NCBI GenBank assembly: GCA_013177895.1
Contig: JABLXV010000027.1
Location: forward strand, 1-56,486
From: Brevinematales bacterium
Lineage (GTDB): Bacteria > Spirochaetota > Brevinematia > Brevinematales > GWF1-51-8
DNA length: 56,486 nucleotides
Direction: 5' to 3'
The position numbers were made by a program, and so were the translations under genes. The notes under the pieces were generated by a model, which had not been told where the DNA came from, made no database searches, and saw only the letters and a list, made by a program, of their open reading frames with translations. Shown piece by piece: positions 42,956 to 51,451 of this stretch (within the stretch, counting starts at the first letter, position 1; every line of letters begins with the position of its first letter).

Positions 42956-43384
42956 TCAGATGTCGTTGACCATATCCTCGGCGTCGGCGGGAATTATCAC
43001 AGCGTTACGCAGGAACTCCGGGGCGCGCAGGATTTTCCGGGTATGGCTGTCGATCACGGCGTGCTCGGTATATCCGAGGCAGACCAGTTCCGTCTTATTG
43101 CGGTAAATTTTGTAATCGATGCGCATCTTCACATTGGTCATCCGGGTGCATGTGGAGTGGATGGATATTTCGTCGTCATAGTAGGTGGACGCGAGGTACT
43201 TGACCCCGAGCTTCACGACCGGCAGCATGATACCGTCCTCCTCGAGCTTCCGGTACGGCAGTCCCGCCTCCCGCAGGAGATTGGTGCGCCCGAGCTCCAT
43301 CCATAGCAGGTACGTCCCGTGATGCGTAATCCCCATCGCGTCTGTCTCCGCATACCGCACGCGTTCCCCGGTAATATTCGTCAT
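42956..43384 (-). CDS. acyl-CoA thioesterase, YbgC/4-HBA type hotdog fold
   Basis: The 142-residue single hotdog-fold protein has the YbgC-type active-site segment RYAETDAMGITHHGTYLLWMELGR with the catalytic Asp about residue 15. Members hydrolyse acyl-CoA thioesters, and YbgC associates with the Tol-Pal system in many diderms, though no tol genes are here. GGAGG precedes the ATG at 43384. It lies 12 nt after the GH3 gene stop, so the two are probably co-transcribed. Confidence 0.88.
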   Translation of the reverse strand: MTNITGERVRYAETDAMGITHHGTYLLWMELGRTNLLREAGLPYRKLEEDGIMLPVVKLGVKYLASTYYDDEISIHSTCTRMTNVKMRIDYKIYRNKTELVCLGYTEHAVIDSHTRKILRAPEFLRNAVIIPADAEDMVNDI

Positions 43385-43396
43385 ACCCGCCTCCGT

Positions 43397-44599
43397 TTAT
43401 TCCGACGGAAATAGTTTTTTATATTCGTCCAGTTCCGTTTTATCTAAAATACCCCATTTCCCATCCGTGAGCGACGAGAGCTTCAGCCGAAGGATCCGCG
43501 CGACCTTCTCGTCGATCTCCGCATCGGATAGAACTCCGTTCGTATAGCCCGTCATCAGGAAATCGATCATCGTATCGGCGTTCTTTTTCCAGCTCTCCAG
43601 CCCCGGGGTAATCAGCAGGATCGCGTCGCACCCGGCCTTGAGCGCTAAAAGCGCGGCGTCACGGTACCCGTGCAGCGCAGTGATCGACCCCATCCTCAGG
43701 TCGTCCGTTATGATCACCCCCTGGAACGTCTCCCGCAGGAGAGCGAGTACCGCAGGCGACAAGGTCGCGGGCTCGTTATCGTACAGGCTGAATATCACAT
43801 GGGAGGTCATAATCATCCGGCAGTTCGTCATCGCGAAGAACGGGAAACCCACTTCCTCGATCTTCCCGGAGGCGTCCTTGCAGGTGAAATAATGCGGATC
43901 GACCCCTACGGTCCCGTACCCGGGGTAATGCTTTGCGGCGGCGATCATCCCGTACTTATCGAACGTCTCGATAAAAATATTCCCGAGCATCGCGTTGGTC
44001 GCCCCGTCCTTAGTGAACGTGCGTTTTACGACTACCGATGCGTTATTATTAATTGAATCGACTACCGGGGCGAAATCGACCTGTATTCCGAGGCCGGAGA
44101 GTTTCTGCGCGAACTCCTCCGCGAGCTGGCGTATTCCATCCGCGCCCTTGGTCTCGTAGGTCTTCGCGGGGGACGGGTAATTCCCGATAATCGTCTTGAG
44201 GCGCTGAACCAGACCGCCCTCCTGGTCGACGCATACCAGCACGGGGATTTTCGGCGACAACCCCTGAAGCTTCGCAAGGTTCGCTTTCAGCTTCTGATAA
44301 TCGCATCCCTTGATATACGCTCCCATCAGAATCATCCCGCCGAGCGGGTTTGTCCCGAGGTACTCCTCCAGCTCCGCCCATCTCCACCCGCCGAAATCGG
44401 TAAAGATCATCTGCGCGATTTTCTCCCGCATCGTCATTTTCCCGATAATCGCGCCGATCAGCGCTTCGGTTCGGTAGAATTTCAGGCATTCGTCCGCAAT
44501 CCCGGGGGTAATAGGATAGCCCGGCGATTTTGCCTCCGCCGCGGGGAACGGTATCCCGGTAATGAGCATCGCGAATATCAGACGATATAGCTTCTTCAC
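43397..44599 (-). CDS. GH3 beta-N-acetylhexosaminidase (NagZ-like), exported
   Basis: The 400-residue protein has a signal peptide (about 22 residues) and a GH3 barrel: CVDQEGGLVQRL, VDFAPVVDSINN, AAAKHYPGYGTVGVDPH (the KH(F/Y)PG motif holding the loop His of NagZ enzymes) and IITDDLRMGSI with the nucleophile Asp. NagZ enzymes trim GlcNAc-anhydroMurNAc in wall recycling and are usually cytoplasmic in Gram-negatives, so an exported form suggests action on periplasmic or external glycans. The start is GTG at 44599 with a GAGGGG site about 12 nt away, a slightly long spacing. Confidence 0.88.
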   Translation of the reverse strand: MKKLYRLIFAMLITGIPFPAAEAKSPGYPITPGIADECLKFYRTEALIGAIIGKMTMREKIAQMIFTDFGGWRWAELEEYLGTNPLGGMILMGAYIKGCDYQKLKANLAKLQGLSPKIPVLVCVDQEGGLVQRLKTIIGNYPSPAKTYETKGADGIRQLAEEFAQKLSGLGIQVDFAPVVDSINNNASVVVKRTFTKDGATNAMLGNIFIETFDKYGMIAAAKHYPGYGTVGVDPHYFTCKDASGKIEEVGFPFFAMTNCRMIMTSHVIFSLYDNEPATLSPAVLALLRETFQGVIITDDLRMGSITALHGYRDAALLALKAGCDAILLITPGLESWKKNADTMIDFLMTGYTNGVLSDAEIDEKVARILRLKLSSLTDGKWGILDKTELDEYKKLFPSE

Positions 44600-44680
44600 A
44601 ATTATTACTTACCCCTCGGGAAGGAATTCATAGATATGAGTATAACTGTTCCCTCCAAAAATCTCAACCCATTGCATGGG

Positions 44681-44879
44681 GGCTAAACCCGATATCAACA
44701 GAATAGAAAATATCTATCGCCAGCCCATGGTCAAGCTAGCGCTAATATGTAAAAATAATGGCGCAGGCTAGACCCGATATCGATAGAATAGAAAATATCT
44801 ATCGCCAGCCCGTGGTCAAGCTAGCGCTAATATGTAAAAATAATGGCGCAGGCTAAACCCGATATCGATAGAATTAAGG
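44681..44879 (+). repeat. 85-bp tandem repeat, 2.3 copies
   Basis: Unit 1 spans 44681-44765, unit 2 44766-44850, and a partial third 44851-44879. Units 1 and 2 differ at about four positions. Each holds an inverted repeat of CGATAGA/TCTATCG type (best in unit 2) and GCGC pairs around a TAATATGTAAAAATAAT centre, so each could fold into two hairpins. It lies in the 726-bp gap before the DUF624-like gene and contains no credible ORF. Confidence 0.85.
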
Positions 44880-45053
44880 TATCAGCATATCGCCCGTGAT
44901 GATAACATATTGTCATAGTAATCCAGTCAACGTCATAGTGAGCACTTGTCCTCGCGCAGCGGGGAAGCCGACCTATGACGGAGTAGCGGGAAACCTCGAT
45001 ATACGCCGCGATCAACGCGGGGGCTGTCCCAAAAGTCCTATATTTGAGAAGGC

Positions 45054-45159
45054 TTGTCATTGCTTCACGAATTTTAAAAATTCGTGAAGCAATCTATTTA
45101 GAGAACCAATAAAGCATTAAACAGACTGCTTCGTCTCCTCGTTCCTCGCAGTGACAAAA
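45054..45159 (+). repeat. TIR element copy B
   Basis: The ends are TTGTCATTGC and the inverted GCAGTGACAAAA. Inside is a perfect 17-bp palindrome arm pair around one base (ATTGCTTCACGAATTTT, 45059-45093). The middle shares the GTGAAGCARTCT...AGAYTGCTTC pattern with copy C. Confidence 0.75.
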
Positions 45160-45270
45160 CATTACAGGTAAAAATACATTTTAAGACAACCCCGAGATAT
45201 CCCGCGAGTATCCCGGACGCCGAGTAACGAAGTGTATCGAGGCATAGCTATAATCCCTTCACCGGAAATA

Positions 45271-45299
45271 TTGACAGACCCGTGACATACGGCTACAAT
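45271..45299 (+). promoter_or_regulatory. sigma-70 promoter of the DUF624-like gene
   Basis: TTGACA at 45271-45276 and TACAAT at 45294-45299 are separated by 17 nt, 26 nt before the ATG at 45326. Confidence 0.75.
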
Positions 45300-45325
45300 A
45301 TTCGAAACGTAATTCGGGGAGACAG

Positions 45326-46150
45326 ATGCTAATTCAAAGTGTTAAGACCGCGTTCCAGAGATGGTGGGATAAAATGGGATTCAGTTCCCTCAGTTCGTTC
45401 ATGGGCGCGCTCAACCCCATCTATCTCTTTACCGTGGTATTATTTACATGGGCGCTGATAGAGAAGGACAAGGCGATTGTGTTCGCGAATTTCGAATCCA
45501 TCGCGTTCTGGCTCCCGATACAGTTCGCTACTGTGGCGGTATTTCCGCTGACCTACGCGATCATCGGGGTGCAGAAGGAGGTGTTCGAATCGGACGTCAT
45601 TTACTTCAAGGACTATTTCAAGTCGTACTGGAAGAATCTGAAGGCGACCTTCCTCCGTTCGGGCCTGCTTTTCCTGATCTTCGGAGCGGCGTCGTTCCTC
45701 ATCAGTTTCGCGGCGAACTATTACCTGCGTGTGTTTACCATACCCGCCGTACAAATCGGCGCGGGAATTTTCCTATTCTGGGTATACCTCTTTGTGATCT
45801 TCTCCCAGTTCGTGCTGATCCCGATTATGCTCTACAATCCCGAATTCAAGATACGCGAGGCGATCCGGTATTCGTTCCGTTTCATTATGGCGGAAGGGTT
45901 CACCATTCTGGTGGTGGTACTGGTCGATTTCCTGATATTCCTGTTCTGCACCGTCACCATCGTGTTCAGCGTCGTGTTCTATCTCGGAATCTCCTCGGCT
46001 CTGAGGATTTACCTGCATAAGGCGATAGTGAAGAAATACTCCGGGCAGAAGCCCTCCGAGGACGAAAGCCCGTCGGAAGAATCGATGACGCAGGCATGGG
46101 CGGAGATTATGAGGAAGGGGCGCGACAGGGACGATACGGAAGAAAAATAA
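45326..46150 (+). CDS. DUF624 (YesL)-like integral membrane protein
   Basis: The 274-residue protein has about six membrane helices, an N-terminal amphipathic segment (SVKTAFQRWWDKMGFSS) and a charged C-terminal tail (KKYSGQKPSEDESPSEE). The layout and the early W...G...N motif resemble YesL/DUF624 proteins, which often neighbour carbohydrate-uptake genes. The function is unknown. It has its own consensus promoter and a GGGGAG ribosome site, and is followed by a hairpin. Placing it near glucan enzymes (glgX, GH13, GH3) fits the family habit but proves nothing. Confidence 0.65.
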   Translation: MLIQSVKTAFQRWWDKMGFSSLSSFMGALNPIYLFTVVLFTWALIEKDKAIVFANFESIAFWLPIQFATVAVFPLTYAIIGVQKEVFESDVIYFKDYFKSYWKNLKATFLRSGLLFLIFGAASFLISFAANYYLRVFTIPAVQIGAGIFLFWVYLFVIFSQFVLIPIMLYNPEFKIREAIRYSFRFIMAEGFTILVVVLVDFLIFLFCTVTIVFSVVFYLGISSALRIYLHKAIVKKYSGQKPSEDESPSEESMTQAWAEIMRKGRDRDDTEEK

Positions 46151-46165
46151 TCCCGTAAATAGGTA

Positions 46166-46189
46166 CGGGAGACCTGTTAGGGTCTCCCG
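46166..46189 (+). terminator. hairpin after the DUF624-like gene
   Basis: CGGGAGACC at 46166-46174 pairs with GGTCTCCCG at 46181-46189 around a 6-nt loop. There is no clear T tract, so termination is uncertain. Confidence 0.5.
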
Positions 46190-46331
46190 CGGAGGTGCGC
46201 TATAAACTAATGATTGAGGCCGAAACCTCAATGGAGATTACGAATATTATATCCCGAATCTTTTCTAAAATCAAGTCTGATAACAGTTTTTTAAATAAAA
46301 TAGGCCGTCCCTGAGGACAGCCTTCGATGGT

Positions 46332-46404
46332 TAGCGGGAGAGGGACTTGAACCCCCGGCCAAGTGATTATGATTCACCTGCTCTACCAACTGAGCCATCC
46401 CGCC
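46332..46404 (-). tRNA. tRNA with CAU anticodon (elongator Met, or Ile2)
   Basis: A full 73-nt cloverleaf on the minus strand: 7-bp acceptor GGCGGGA (G1-U72 pair), D arm GCTCAGTTGGTAGAGC, anticodon loop ATCATAA with CAT, T loop TTCAAGT. It lacks the initiator features of its neighbour. The anticodon arm (AGGTGA...TCACTTGG) resembles some tRNA-Ile2 molecules in which C34 becomes lysidine, so Met or Ile cannot be separated by eye. CCA is not encoded. Confidence 0.85.
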
Positions 46405-46413
46405 GGAATTGAT

Positions 46414-46487
<74 letters not shown>

Positions 46488-46644
46488 ACGCTGTATTTCT
46501 GTACCAAATAGTATACACTTTCCGGACGGAATAGTCAAATTAAACCGCCGGATTTTTTTATCTTCCGCCAGACGGGTAGATTTGTTTATTTTAATAGTAG
46601 GATTATTTTTTCCCAGCGCTATAATAGTATTATAGGAGTTCACT

Positions 46645-47010
46645 ATGCCTAAGCATATCAAAGAACCGTCGTTCATTCAGGCGGCGGGTAACATGACGAA
46701 ACTGATCAGCGAATATGTAGGAAAGGCTAATTCCGGAAATACCGGCGTCAGTATCGCGCTGATGAAAAGCCCGGAGGGCTGGGAAGAACCGGGACAGACC
46801 CCGGAATTCACCGAGTATTCGGTCGTTCTGAAGGGAATCCTGCGCGCGGAGTGCGATGACGGGGAATATGAGATCGCGGCCGGACAGGCGTTCAGCATCG
46901 GCCCGGACGAATGGGTTCGTTATAGCACGCCCCAGCCGGGCGGCGCGGAATATATCGCGGTCTGCATCCCCGCGTTCTCGCCCGAGACCGTTCATCGCGA
47001 CGAATCCTGA
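46645..47010 (+). CDS. small cupin-domain protein
   Basis: This 121-residue protein has a single cupin barrel: TEYSVVLKGILRAECDDGEYEIAAGQAFSIGPDEWVRYSTPQPGGAEYIAVCIPAF. The metal-binding His residues of motif 1 are replaced (TEYSVVLKG), so it may not bind a metal and could be a binding or structural cupin. A TAGGAG site lies before the ATG, and a TATAAT box lies at about 46620. It is divergent from the tRNA pair. No ligand can be assigned. Confidence 0.75.
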   Translation: MPKHIKEPSFIQAAGNMTKLISEYVGKANSGNTGVSIALMKSPEGWEEPGQTPEFTEYSVVLKGILRAECDDGEYEIAAGQAFSIGPDEWVRYSTPQPGGAEYIAVCIPAFSPETVHRDES

Positions 47011-47057
47011 CGGGCATCCCTCGCGCGCTTGTTGACGAACAAAGAAATTCAATCATT

Positions 47058-47165
47058 TCCTGTCACCGCGTGAAGCAGTCTGGTTTATTCCTTAGATGGT
47101 ATTAAAATAGATTGCTTCTACCGCGCTTCAAAATATTTTATAGCGCGGCATCGCACTGACAAAAC
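47058..47165 (+). repeat. TIR element copy C
   Basis: The ends are CCTGTCACCGCG and the inverted CGCACTGACAAAA. The interior carries GTGAAGCAGTCT...AGATTGCTTC as in copy B and then the CCGCGCT/AGCGCGG hairpin as in copy A, so it looks like the full element from which A and B derive. It lies between the cupin gene and glgX. Confidence 0.75.
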
Positions 47166-47211
47166 CAGTTTGTCAACACACCTCCGTGCGACAGACCTTA
47201 TCGAACAAAGT

Positions 47212-49314
47212 TTATTTCTTCCGTTCCAGAATCACGATGCTCCTCGCGCGGACATTGTAAGAACCCATCACCGTTGCGCCGTTGAACTCGTTTCCGTCAG
47301 GCTGAGACGTATCCATCACAGTCGTCCAATCGTCGTCCTTCGGGCATGGCGGTATGACGAACGGGATATCGCCCCAGAACATGTTGATCATCACGAATAC
47401 GTCGATACTCTCCCTACCTCCGGTGATCTCCTCACCCTCGATCAGGAACGCGATAGTCCGCGCCGCCCCGTCGTTCCAATTGGGCGCATTCAGGTTGACA
47501 TCGTACCAGTTGATATCGCCCAATCGCGAACCGTCGGTATCCAGCCCCGTAAAGAAAGCCTGATTGCGGAAATGGGGGCGCTTATGGCGATACGCGATCA
47601 GTTTCTTCGTGAAATCGACCAGTTTCCGGTTCTTCGCCATCAAATCCCAGTCGAGGTAATTGATATCGTTATCCTGACAGTAAGAGTTGTTATTCCCGCG
47701 CTGAGTCCGCATAAATTCGTCCCCGCCGAGGAGCATCGGCGTCCCCTGCGATATAAGCAGGAATGCGATATAGTTCTTCATCATCCGGCGCCGCAGGCGG
47801 TTAATCTCCGGGTCGGCGGTCTCGCCCTCGTATCCGCAGTTCCATGAGTTGTTATCGTTAGTACCATCGCGGTTATCCTCGCCGTTCGCCTCGTTATGCT
47901 TGCCGTTGTAGGCAACCAGGTCGTAGAGCGAAAACCCGTCGTGGCAGGTAATAAAGTTGATACTGTGATAAGGCGTACGCCCGTCGTCGCTGTAAAGGTC
48001 GGGGCTTCCGGTTAACCGAGCGCCGATTTCGCCTAGGAGGCCGCTGTCCCCCTTCATAAAACGCCGTACCGTGTCGCGGTAACGCCCGTTCCATTCGGCC
48101 CAGTCCACCGGAAAATTACCCACCTGATAGGAATCCCACGCGATATCCCACGGTTCCGCGATCAGTTTGACCGGCGAGAGTACGGGATCCTGGTGTATAG
48201 CGGTGAAAAACGCCGACACCTGATCGAAACTCCCCTGCTCACGGCCCAGCACCGAGGCGAGGTCGAAACGGAAACCGTCTACATGCATCTCCTGCACCCA
48301 ATACCGCAGGGAGTCCATTACCAGCTTGATGACCTGCGGCTCGCCGAAGTTGAGGCTGTTCCCGCAGCCGGTAAAATCGGTGTAGTACCGTTTGTTCTGC
48401 GCGAGCTTATAATAGCTCTGATTATCGATTCCCTTGAATGAGTAGGTATTTCCTTTCTCGTTACCCTCGCAGGTATGGTTATAAACCACATCGAGAATCA
48501 CCTCGAGTCCCGCGGCATGCATCGCCCTGACCATCTCCTTGAACTCGCGCACCTGACTGCCGGGCGCGCTTCCCGTACTGTAACGGCTATCCGGGGCGAA
48601 ATACCCGAGGGTATTATACCCCCAGTAATTCGTCATTCCCTTCGAGAGCAGGAAATCCTCCTCCTGGCAATGATGCACCGGGAGAAGTTCCACCGACGTC
48701 ACGCCTAAGTCCTTCAGGTATGGGATGGCGTCAATCGCTCCGGCGTAGGTTCCGGGAAACTTGCTCTTGGAGCTTCTATGCATCGTAAGCCCTTTGACAT
48801 GCGCCTCGTAGAGGATAGTCTCATTCATCGGTATATACGGGTGACGGTCCCCGTCCCATTCGAACGAATCGTCGATGACGACGGATTTGGGCGCGCCTTT
48901 GAAGTTCGGATTACTATTAAACGAAAGATCGGCTTCATGCGAATTCGGGTCGTATCCCAGATGGCATATCTCCCGCGCAAAATGCCCGTCGATCGCCTTC
49001 GCATACGGATCGACCAGCAGACGGTTCGGATTGAAACGATACCCCTCCTCAGGGGCATACCGTCCGAACACGCGGTATCCGTAGAGCTGGCCGGGCTTCA
49101 TTCCCTCGACGAATACGTGCCAGACGAAACGCGTCCGGTTCCTGATAGGGATTACCGCCGACGGGACATCGTCGCCGGATTTATCGAATAACAGGAGCTC
49201 CACCCCTGTGGCGTTACGTGAAAAGAGGGCGAAATTTACCCCCTTCCCGCTATAGGTCGCGCCTAACGGAAAGAACTCCCCTGCGCTGGTTTTCACTTCG
49301 GTTTTATTGTTCAT
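47212..49314 (-). CDS. glgX: glycogen debranching enzyme
   Basis: The 700-residue GH13 isoamylase-type protein has an N-terminal CBM48-like domain (PLGATYSGKGVNFALFSRNATGVELLLFD), then the barrel with LDVVYNHTCEGN (region I), VDGFRFDLASVLGRE with the nucleophile Asp (II), KLIAEPWDI with the acid Glu (III) and FITCHDGFSL (IV). GlgX removes alpha-1,6 branches left by glycogen phosphorylase. The length fits. No glgA/B/C/P is adjacent. A GGGGGTG site precedes the ATG at 49314. No TTGTA-N7-TACAA operator was found upstream, so it is probably outside the TrmB circuit. Confidence 0.93.
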   Translation of the reverse strand: MNNKTEVKTSAGEFFPLGATYSGKGVNFALFSRNATGVELLLFDKSGDDVPSAVIPIRNRTRFVWHVFVEGMKPGQLYGYRVFGRYAPEEGYRFNPNRLLVDPYAKAIDGHFAREICHLGYDPNSHEADLSFNSNPNFKGAPKSVVIDDSFEWDGDRHPYIPMNETILYEAHVKGLTMHRSSKSKFPGTYAGAIDAIPYLKDLGVTSVELLPVHHCQEEDFLLSKGMTNYWGYNTLGYFAPDSRYSTGSAPGSQVREFKEMVRAMHAAGLEVILDVVYNHTCEGNEKGNTYSFKGIDNQSYYKLAQNKRYYTDFTGCGNSLNFGEPQVIKLVMDSLRYWVQEMHVDGFRFDLASVLGREQGSFDQVSAFFTAIHQDPVLSPVKLIAEPWDIAWDSYQVGNFPVDWAEWNGRYRDTVRRFMKGDSGLLGEIGARLTGSPDLYSDDGRTPYHSINFITCHDGFSLYDLVAYNGKHNEANGEDNRDGTNDNNSWNCGYEGETADPEINRLRRRMMKNYIAFLLISQGTPMLLGGDEFMRTQRGNNNSYCQDNDINYLDWDLMAKNRKLVDFTKKLIAYRHKRPHFRNQAFFTGLDTDGSRLGDINWYDVNLNAPNWNDGAARTIAFLIEGEEITGGRESIDVFVMINMFWGDIPFVIPPCPKDDDWTTVMDTSQPDGNEFNGATVMGSYNVRARSIVILERKK

Positions 49315-49385
49315 GGAACACCCCCATTTTTCTATTATTATGACACTTGCTGTAAAAAATGCAATAGTGCAAATGATTTTTCCGA

Positions 49386-49414
49386 TTGCGCGGATTTTTA
49401 TTCTATGCTATACT
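49386..49414 (+). promoter_or_regulatory. sigma-70-like promoter of the DUF2207 gene
   Basis: TTGCGC at 49386-49391 and TATACT at 49409-49414 with a 17-nt spacer, 24 nt before the ATG at 49438. Confidence 0.55.
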
Positions 49415-49437
49415 CGTTCTTAGCAGAGGGGGTACTT

Positions 49438-51372
49438 ATGAAGAAAATCCTGATTGCCCTGTTTCTAGTGTTTCCCATAATCGCGACAGCGCAGGAATCC
49501 ACCGATATCGACTACTCCAAACCCGAGAAAATTCTCGATTATCAGGTGATTATCACCGTACAGACCGACGCGTCCATCCTGATCGAAGAAAATATCAAGG
49601 TATTCGCGAATAATCTTTATATCAATCATGGTATCTATAGGGACATCCCCCTCCAGAAGCAAACATCATCGGGTTTTATGAAAATATACCCGCTCACCGT
49701 GCTCGAAGTCTGGAGGGATGGGGAAACCGAACCGTTCTCCATCGATGACAATATGGGGAAAAAACGTATCTATATCGGTGACGCGGAATTGATACTCACC
49801 CCGGGCGATTATCAGTACAAGATTTTATACCGCATCGACCGCGCCCTGAATTTCGGCACGAATTACACCGAGCTCTATTGGAACGCCATCGGGCAGGAAT
49901 GGGCTTTCCCGATAGAGAAGTCCGCGGTCACGATTAAATTCCCCGAGGGAGTGGGGCAGGATATATTTTTTCAGGAGGCTTATACCGGGATATACGGGGA
50001 AACCAATACGGATGTGGTGTTCACGGAAAAGGACGGTATCCTGAAGTACACCCTGACCCGGATTCTTAATCCCGGAGCGGGTATTACCGTACTGATCCGT
50101 TGGAAAAACGGTATTATACCACACCCCTCGTCCGCCGAGGCGTTTCAGGCGTTTGTGACGGATAATAAGGGTATCTTTATCATGCTGGGGGGTATCCTTA
50201 TCGTATTCTTTTATTATCTGGTTACATGGGTATTGGTAGGGCGCGACCCGAAGAAAGGTTCGATCATGACCTATTTCGATCCGCCGGAAAACCTTTCGCC
50301 CGCCGCCATGCGTTTTATCCGAAACATGAAATATGATGAAAAAATCCTCTCCGCCGCGTTAGTCAATATGGCAGTCAAGGGTCATATCTCGATCAAAGAG
50401 AAGGACGACTCCTATACCCTCACCCGCGTCACCGATACGTTAGCGGGGCTTTCCGACGAGGAGAAGCTGATTTCCAACGCGCTGTTTTCCGGCAGTAAAA
50501 ATATAGACATAACGAGTACCCATCATGCTGAGTTCTCGGACGCTATCGATAAATGCAGAAAGTCCCTGAAATCGAGGTTCGAGATCACCTATTTTATCCT
50601 GAACCTGAAAATATTTATCCCTGGCCTGATATTCTGCGTCCTCGTTTTATTCGCGGGGATATTCGCCGATTCGTTGAACTTTATCGCGGGTTTCCTGACA
50701 CTATGGCTCAGCCTGTGGTCGGTGGGAGTTTTTGCGATACTCAAGGCTATGGTAGGATTCTGGATATCGGCATTCACCGCTGTAAAAAAGAAAGCCTCCA
50801 AGTTCGCAGGCGCGATCGGATTTACGTTGTTCGGATCGGTCTTCGTTTTCGCCGAGGTCGCGGGGTTCTACATATTCTTCATGTTTTGTGCCGCTTCGAT
50901 GTGGATTATCCCGTTAGCGGGGTTCGCGATCCTGCTGAACTACGTGTTTTACAGACTCCTTCGCGCCCCTACACTTGCCGGACGTGTGGTGATGGATAAG
51001 ATCGAAGGATTTCGTATGTTTCTCGATGTCGCTGAAAAGCACCGGATGGAGGTGCTGAATCCCCCTGTGAAGGATATCACGACGTTCGAGAAATTCCTCC
51101 CGTATGCGCTCGCGTTCGGTATCGAGGAAAACTGGGCGGGGTATTTTAACGACATCCTCACTGCATCGCGGCAGGGGCAGGGAGGCTACTCTCCGTCATG
51201 GTATAGCGGCTCCACATTCAGCGCATCGAATATCGGGCAGTTCACCGGCTCGCTCAGTTCGGGGCTGTCGAGCGCGTTCAGTTCAGCGTCCGTATCGCCC
51301 AGTTCGGGCGGCAGCGGCGGAGGTGGCTTCTCCGGCGGCGGCGGCGGTGGAGGCGGCGGCGGGGGATGGTAG
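49438..51372 (+). CDS. DUF2207 membrane protein with glycine-rich tail
   Basis: The protein is about 644 residues with a signal peptide (about 17 residues), a long extracytoplasmic beta-rich domain (ILDYQVIITVQTDASILIEENIKV, then GIYRDIP), one membrane helix near residue 255, a cytoplasmic winged-helix-like region (DEKILSAALVNMAVKGHISIKEKDD), two further helices near 410-490, and a low-complexity Ser/Gly C-terminus with a run of 11 glycines before a final Trp. This order matches DUF2207 proteins, which are widespread and uncharacterised. GAGGGGG precedes the ATG at 49438. The GGGGGW end is typical of the family in my memory. Confidence 0.85.
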   Translation: MKKILIALFLVFPIIATAQESTDIDYSKPEKILDYQVIITVQTDASILIEENIKVFANNLYINHGIYRDIPLQKQTSSGFMKIYPLTVLEVWRDGETEPFSIDDNMGKKRIYIGDAELILTPGDYQYKILYRIDRALNFGTNYTELYWNAIGQEWAFPIEKSAVTIKFPEGVGQDIFFQEAYTGIYGETNTDVVFTEKDGILKYTLTRILNPGAGITVLIRWKNGIIPHPSSAEAFQAFVTDNKGIFIMLGGILIVFFYYLVTWVLVGRDPKKGSIMTYFDPPENLSPAAMRFIRNMKYDEKILSAALVNMAVKGHISIKEKDDSYTLTRVTDTLAGLSDEEKLISNALFSGSKNIDITSTHHAEFSDAIDKCRKSLKSRFEITYFILNLKIFIPGLIFCVLVLFAGIFADSLNFIAGFLTLWLSLWSVGVFAILKAMVGFWISAFTAVKKKASKFAGAIGFTLFGSVFVFAEVAGFYIFFMFCAASMWIIPLAGFAILLNYVFYRLLRAPTLAGRVVMDKIEGFRMFLDVAEKHRMEVLNPPVKDITTFEKFLPYALAFGIEENWAGYFNDILTASRQGQGGYSPSWYSGSTFSASNIGQFTGSLSSGLSSAFSSASVSPSSGGSGGGGFSGGGGGGGGGGGW

Positions 51373-51451
51373 AAATTCCAATCCGTCAGCGGATATGCTG
51401 ATTTCTAGTGATATTGTTTGTAAATTATGCTAATGGTGTACCGGTAGAAGG

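Noticed and set aside
44681-44879. CRISPR array
   Set aside because: The 85-bp units are directly abutting with no unique spacers and no cas genes are present.
47130-47165. Rho-independent terminator for glgX
   Set aside because: The CCGCGCT hairpin lies in a repeated element present elsewhere and is not followed by a T tract in the glgX direction.
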